In this document: positions 60,318 to 64,000 of the stretch, in pieces
Numbering within the stretch: position 1 is the first letter of the stretch
Layout of the letters: each line of letters begins with the position of its first letter
Assembly (NCBI GenBank): GCA_963840245.1
Contig: CAWIYI010000023.1
Coordinates: 31,113 to 95,112 of the forward strand
Direction of reading: 5' to 3'
Length of the DNA: 64,000 nucleotides
DNA from: Bog-473 sp963840245
GTDB lineage: Bacteria > Actinomycetota > Acidimicrobiia > Acidimicrobiales > RAAP-2
Notes under the pieces: generated by a model
The model's database searches: none
The model's input: the letters and a program-made list of their open reading frames with translations, nothing else
Told to the model about the DNA's origin: nothing
Made by a program: the position numbers and the translations under genes

Positions 60318-61985
60318 ATGGATCTCCTCGTCGTGGTGGGCGGTGCACCGCCTCCGGCCCGACTTCGGGACCGATCCCGCCACGTGCACCGACTCGGGCC
60401 GGACGAATCGCTCGAGACTCTGGTCGGCTCGCTGCGGGCGAGGATCCCGCGTCGAATCGGTGTTTGGGGACCCCTGGCCGACTCGGCCGCCATTGCGGCC
60501 GGTCTGCGTCGAGCCGGCTTGCCGATCGAACTCTTCACCGACGAGCTGGTCTCTCCGGAGCTCTCGCGCACGCTGATCGGCGTCGACATCCGTCCTGTCA
60601 CCGATCCCGGACCCCCGATGGACGTGGCCGAGTCTGTGGCCGGATTGATCGGTCATACCCCGATGGTGCGACTGGACCGAACCGCCATCGGCTTGGAGTG
60701 CACCCTCGTCGCCAAACTCGAGATGTTCAATCCGGGCGGGTCATCAAAGGACCGCATTGCACTCTCAATGATCGAAGCGGCCGAACAAGCCGGTCAGCTC
60801 CTGCCCGGAGGCACGATCGTGGAACCGACCAGTGGCAATACCGGTGTGGGACTGGCCATCGTCGCCGCCCGTCGTGGATACAAGTGCCTCTTCGTATGTC
60901 CCGACAAGGTGGCGACCGACAAGATCGCCCTGCTGCGCGCCTACGGCACCGAGGTCGTTGTCTGTCCGACCTCGGTGCCGCCCGAACACCCCGACTCCTA
61001 TTACTCGGTCGCGGATCGCCTGGCCCGCGAGGTACCGATGGCATGGAAGCCCGACCAATATCACAACCCCCAAAATCCACGGGCCCAATACGAGACGGCA
61101 GGACCGGAGATCTGGGAGCAGACGCGTGGACGGGTTACGCACTTCGTGGCCGGCATCGGAACGGGAGGCACCATCACCGGAATTGGTCGCTTCCTGAAGG
61201 AACGAAATCCTTCAGTCCAGATCATCGGCGCCGACCCGGAGGGTTCGGTCTATTCGGGCGGGTCGGGACGGCCATACCTGGTCGAAGGGATCGGCGAGGA
61301 CTTCTGGCCCTCGACATATGACCCCTCGGTGGTGGACCGGGTGATCGCCGTCTCTGACGCCGAGAGCTTTGCCACCGCCCGCCGGGTCACACGGGAGGAA
61401 GGGCTCCTGCTCGGCGGATCGGGGGGAACGGCCATCGCGGCCGCGCTGATCGCCGGATATGAGCTGCCAGCGGATGCGGTGATGGTGGTCCATATCCCCG
61501 ACTCCGGGCGCGGCTATCTCTCGAAGATCTACAACGACGCGTGGATGACGGACTACGGGTTCATACACGAGGCTGGGCCGACGGTCGACGACATATTGGC
61601 GGCCCGCGATGCGTCACTTCCGACGCTTGTCCACGCGCATCCAGACGAGACCGTCCGAGAGGCGATCGCCATCCTGCGCGAATACGGCGTGAGCCAGATG
61701 CCCGTGATCAAACATGAACCGCCGGTGGTCCTGGCCGAGGTTGTGGGAGGAGTCACCGAGCGCGAACTCATGGATTCGGCGTTCGCTGACTCGTCCATGC
61801 TGGATCGCCTCGTGAGTGACGTCATGGGCGGCCCGCTACCCACCATAGGGGCGGGAGAGCAGGTTCAGGTAGCCGTGGGGAGGTTGGAGGGGGCGACGGC
61901 ACTGCTGGTCCTCGATCGCGGCCATCCGGTCGGAGTGATCACCCGCTCTGACGTGCTGGCGATTCTGGCAACGGGAGCACGGTGA
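60318..61985 (+). CDS. cbs: Cystathionine beta-synthase with extra N-terminal domain
   Basis: A 555-residue PLP enzyme joining serine (or O-acetylserine) and homocysteine to cystathionine. The core runs from residue 101 (MDVAESVAGLIGHTPMVRL), with Schiff-base Lys144 in NPGGSSKDRIA and PLP loop SGNTGVG; two CBS motifs (about 425-550) end the protein. The first 100 residues are extra: two beta-alpha units (DLLVVVGG..., RIGVWGPLADSAAIAAGLRRAG) with no recognised family. ATG at 60318 has TAAAGA 6 nt upstream. ATG at 60618 is the start most homologues would use. Confidence 0.85.
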   Translation: MDLLVVVGGAPPPARLRDRSRHVHRLGPDESLETLVGSLRARIPRRIGVWGPLADSAAIAAGLRRAGLPIELFTDELVSPELSRTLIGVDIRPVTDPGPPMDVAESVAGLIGHTPMVRLDRTAIGLECTLVAKLEMFNPGGSSKDRIALSMIEAAEQAGQLLPGGTIVEPTSGNTGVGLAIVAARRGYKCLFVCPDKVATDKIALLRAYGTEVVVCPTSVPPEHPDSYYSVADRLAREVPMAWKPDQYHNPQNPRAQYETAGPEIWEQTRGRVTHFVAGIGTGGTITGIGRFLKERNPSVQIIGADPEGSVYSGGSGRPYLVEGIGEDFWPSTYDPSVVDRVIAVSDAESFATARRVTREEGLLLGGSGGTAIAAALIAGYELPADAVMVVHIPDSGRGYLSKIYNDAWMTDYGFIHEAGPTVDDILAARDASLPTLVHAHPDETVREAIAILREYGVSQMPVIKHEPPVVLAEVVGGVTERELMDSAFADSSMLDRLVSDVMGGPLPTIGAGEQVQVAVGRLEGATALLVLDRGHPVGVITRSDVLAILATGAR

Positions 61986-61992
61986 GGTCAGG

Positions 61993-63153
61993 GTGACGGG
62001 TCAGCCTGACGTCGAGGGGCTCGGGTTCGAGACCAACGCGGTGCACGGCGGCGAATCTCCTGACGCCGTGACCGGAGCGGTCAACACCCCTGTCTACCTT
62101 TCCTCCACCTTCCAACAGGACGCCGTCGGCCAGCATCGCGGCTTTGAGTACGCCAGGTCGGGCAATCCGTCCCGCGGAAGCCTCGAGCGGCACCTGGCGC
62201 TGCTCGAAGGGGCGGACTTCGGGTTCGCCTTCGCCAGCGGCCTGGCGGCCGAGGACGCAGTGATGCGCCTCTTGAGCCCGGGCGACCATCTCGTCATGCA
62301 GACTGACAGCTACGGAGGAACGTATCGATTGGCCACCGCGATCCACCGCCCGGCCGGGCTGGTGATCGACACCGTCGACCTCTCCGAAATGGACGAAGTG
62401 TGGCGACCGGCGACGCGCATGGTGTGGCTCGAATCACCGACAAATCCGTTGCTCCACGTGATCGACATCGCCGCGGTATCCGCCGCCGCGCACAGCCGCG
62501 GAGCTCTCGTCGTCGTCGACAACACCTTTGCCACGCCCTGGATACAGCAGCCTCTCAACCTGGGAGCCGACATCGTCGTACACTCGACCACCAAGTACCT
62601 CGGTGGTCACTCCGACGTCGTCGGGGGCTTTGCCGCCACCAGCGACGAGGACATCGCGGCTCGACTTGGTTTCCTTCAGAATGCGACCGGCGCCGTTCCC
62701 GGACCCTTCGACTGCTTCCTCGTGCAGCGTGGGGTAAAGACGTTGGGCATACGGATGGAACGGCACTCCGCGAATGCTCTCGCCATAGTCGAGTTCCTCC
62801 GCGGCCATGCGGCAGTCAAACAGGTGCACCATCCGTCGCTTGCCGACCATCCGGGTCACCGAGTTGCCCAGTCGCAGATGCGGGCCTTCGGCGGGATGGT
62901 CAGTTTCACCGTGCACGGGGGGGAGCACGGTGCCGTCGAGGTTTGCTCTCGGACCCGCATCTTCACTTTGGCCGAGAGCCTCGGCGCCGTCGAAAGCCTC
63001 ATTGAACATCCGGCACGGATGACGCATGCCAGCACCTCCGGCACGAGCAATGAAGTGCCCAGTGACCTGGTGAGGCTCAGTGTGGGACTCGAGACGATCG
63101 ACGATCTCCTGCACGATCTGGACCACGCGCTGACGACATTGCCCGAGGGGTGA
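61993..63153 (+). CDS. Cystathionine gamma-lyase / gamma-synthase family enzyme
   Basis: A 386-residue PLP enzyme. The Tyr/Arg region is FEYARSGNPSRGSLE, PLP is held by TDSYGGTYR and VDNTFATPW, and the Schiff-base Lys is in STTKYLGGHSD; the C-terminal signature is RLSVGLETIDDLLHDL. Next to a cystathionine beta-synthase (8-bp gap), the lyase reaction (cystathionine to cysteine, ammonia and 2-oxobutyrate) is the better guess; gamma-synthase cannot be excluded. GTG has GAGGTCAGG upstream. Confidence 0.9.
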   Translation: MTGQPDVEGLGFETNAVHGGESPDAVTGAVNTPVYLSSTFQQDAVGQHRGFEYARSGNPSRGSLERHLALLEGADFGFAFASGLAAEDAVMRLLSPGDHLVMQTDSYGGTYRLATAIHRPAGLVIDTVDLSEMDEVWRPATRMVWLESPTNPLLHVIDIAAVSAAAHSRGALVVVDNTFATPWIQQPLNLGADIVVHSTTKYLGGHSDVVGGFAATSDEDIAARLGFLQNATGAVPGPFDCFLVQRGVKTLGIRMERHSANALAIVEFLRGHAAVKQVHHPSLADHPGHRVAQSQMRAFGGMVSFTVHGGEHGAVEVCSRTRIFTLAESLGAVESLIEHPARMTHASTSGTSNEVPSDLVRLSVGLETIDDLLHDLDHALTTLPEG

Positions 63154-63195
63154 GACGGAACCAGTCTTCTCGCCGGTTTTCGGAAGTTCGATGCC

Positions 63196-63201
63196 TAGGA
63201 T
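63196..63201 (+). promoter_or_regulatory. -10 element TAGGAT before the Thr-rich lipoprotein
   Basis: TAGGAT, six bases (CCGGGG), then GTG at 63208. A clean example of the leaderless layout, and it decides the start. Confidence 0.55.
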
Positions 63202-63207
63202 CCGGGG

Positions 63208-64000
63208 GTGAGGATCGAACGCGGCGCCGTCGTGCTGGTCGTCGTGTTCGCGTGCACAAGCTGCTCTCAGGCCGTCACGCGGACCGGCGCACCACGCTCC
63301 GTCCGGCCGAACATCACCACGACGACCCACGCCAGAACCACCACGACTACGGCCCTCCCGGCAACCACCACCACCTTCCCAGTCTTTGGGTCCCGCACCT
63401 TGACCGTGTCCGGCATCTTGCTGTCGAGCGGGAACTGGCTCACGGTGGGGCTCCATCCGACAACGACGCCAGTGCAGCTGCACGCATCTGGCACCACTCC
63501 GCTCGAAGTGTGCCCAGCCGGACTCGACGGAGGACTGAACGACAGCTCCTGGCCACCGGGGTTCCAGAGCTGCATCAACCTGAGTCCGTCCGGCAACGCC
63601 ACGCTCCCGGCAACCGATGGAGAGACGCACGTGGCGGTCGCCATCAAGGATGTTTCGCCAGGTCCATTGAGTCCGCTGGAGGTATCTGTCACGTACGACG
63701 CCACGGACTCCTTCGTGGAGGTGATCCCTCCCGCGACATCCAGCCAAACATATTTGTCGGTCTCCTACACACCGAATTCAGCCACCACGGGGGCGACCGA
63801 AACGCCGATCAACCTGGTCACACCTGCGCCCGGGTACTCGCTCGACGTAATGCAGGCCGGGCGAGCCTTGAACCAAATGGTGCCATGTGACTTCCCCACA
63901 GAGTTGACCTCGTGTTTCGGAGATGTCACTCCCGGACGAGCGGTCTCGGTTCAGCTCGTGGGACATGGAGGTCCGGTCATCCTCAACCTGGCGTGGAAGT
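63208..64000 (+). CDS. Thr-rich secreted lipoprotein, 3' end cut by the window
   Basis: The frame is open from GTG to the window end (264 residues seen). The N-terminus MRIERGAVVLVVVFACTSCSQ has a signal peptide with Cys residues at lipobox-like positions (VFAC or TSC). A Thr-rich linker (ITTTTHARTTTTTALPATTTT) follows, as in surface-anchored proteins. The rest is beta-rich with scattered Cys (EVCPAGL, QSCINLS, VPCDFP, TSCFGD), suggesting an extracellular disulfide-linked domain. No family is recognised. It is separated from the transsulfuration pair by 54 bp. Confidence 0.7.
   Translation, partial: MRIERGAVVLVVVFACTSCSQAVTRTGAPRSVRPNITTTTHARTTTTTALPATTTTFPVFGSRTLTVSGILLSSGNWLTVGLHPTTTPVQLHASGTTPLEVCPAGLDGGLNDSSWPPGFQSCINLSPSGNATLPATDGETHVAVAIKDVSPGPLSPLEVSVTYDATDSFVEVIPPATSSQTYLSVSYTPNSATTGATETPINLVTPAPGYSLDVMQAGRALNQMVPCDFPTELTSCFGDVTPGRAVSVQLVGHGGPVILNLAWK

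Noticed and set aside
62020..62050. tRNA-like GGTTCGAGACC stretch
   Set aside because: It lies inside the cystathionine lyase gene, and no acceptor or anticodon stems can be formed around it.

Overview
The window is GC-rich (about 70% by eye). It is chromosomal DNA from an actinobacterium, most plausibly an uncultured or little-studied lineage near Acidimicrobiia (the class is inference). The evidence is a ctaE-qcrCAB cluster with a diheme QcrC, a rex-hemACD order as in streptomycetes, an MshA-type mycothiol glycosyltransferase, dense GTG starts with ATGA/GTGA overlaps, and many apparently leaderless starts. No rRNA, tRNA, CRISPR array or insertion sequence was seen.

Layout. 0-3.8 kb: end of a VOC protein, an adenylate cyclase with a YHS tail, two SDRs and an SCO6745-like protein. 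3.8-7.9 kb (minus): ctaE-qcrC-qcrA-qcrB, i.e. the bc1 complex and oxidase subunit III. 8-10.3 kb (minus): HelD. 10.4-15.6 kb (plus): two tiny overlapping ORFs, hemE, hemH, hemY and an Lnt-like protein. 15.6-21.2 kb: HAD phosphatase, a phosphoesterase-like/MprF-like membrane fusion, a zinc-ribbon microprotein and a DUF2252 protein. 21.2-37.5 kb (minus): complete nuoA-N (complex I). 37.6-40.5 kb: geranylgeranyl-reductase-type flavoprotein, an APH-like kinase and a HIT protein. 40.6-47.7 kb (minus): rex-hemA-hemC-cobA/hemD-hemB-hemL, with a 69-bp direct repeat at its 3' end. 47.8-53 kb: SAM hydrolase, proC, YbjN protein, mshA, XRE regulator, sod and a short DksA-like protein. 53-58 kb: HATPase-PAS-GAF-GAF-PP2C regulator, SufS-like aminotransferase and a beta-propeller lipoprotein. 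58.2-64 kb: lower-GC, accessory-looking stretch with a divergent APH/P-loop kinase pair, a small hypothetical, a cystathionine beta-synthase / gamma-lyase pair and a Thr-rich lipoprotein cut by the window end.

How it works together. The window carries much of an aerobic respiratory chain (complex I, bc1, oxidase subunit III) and nearly the whole C5 heme pathway (HemA, L, B, C, D, E, Y, H). Rex, an NADH/NAD+ sensor, heads the second heme cluster. The last operon can turn homocysteine plus serine into cysteine by reverse transsulfuration.

Two general features matter to any reader. First, at least eight single-base indels, most in short G/C runs or doublets, split otherwise intact genes (qcrB, hemY, DUF2252, nuoG, nuoF, mshA and the PP2C regulator twice), with a probable ninth at the reductase. 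Because several are normally indispensable genes, these look like consensus errors rather than pseudogenes, and such genes are given across the break. Second, a TANNNT-like -10 element lies 6-8 nt before the start codon of at least a dozen genes, indicating frequent leaderless transcription and settling several starts. I found no clearly new multi-gene system. The best leads are the phosphoesterase-MprF fusion, the Lnt-like protein without its catalytic Cys, the N-terminally extended CBS, the two mini-ORFs before hemE and the hemL-end repeat.
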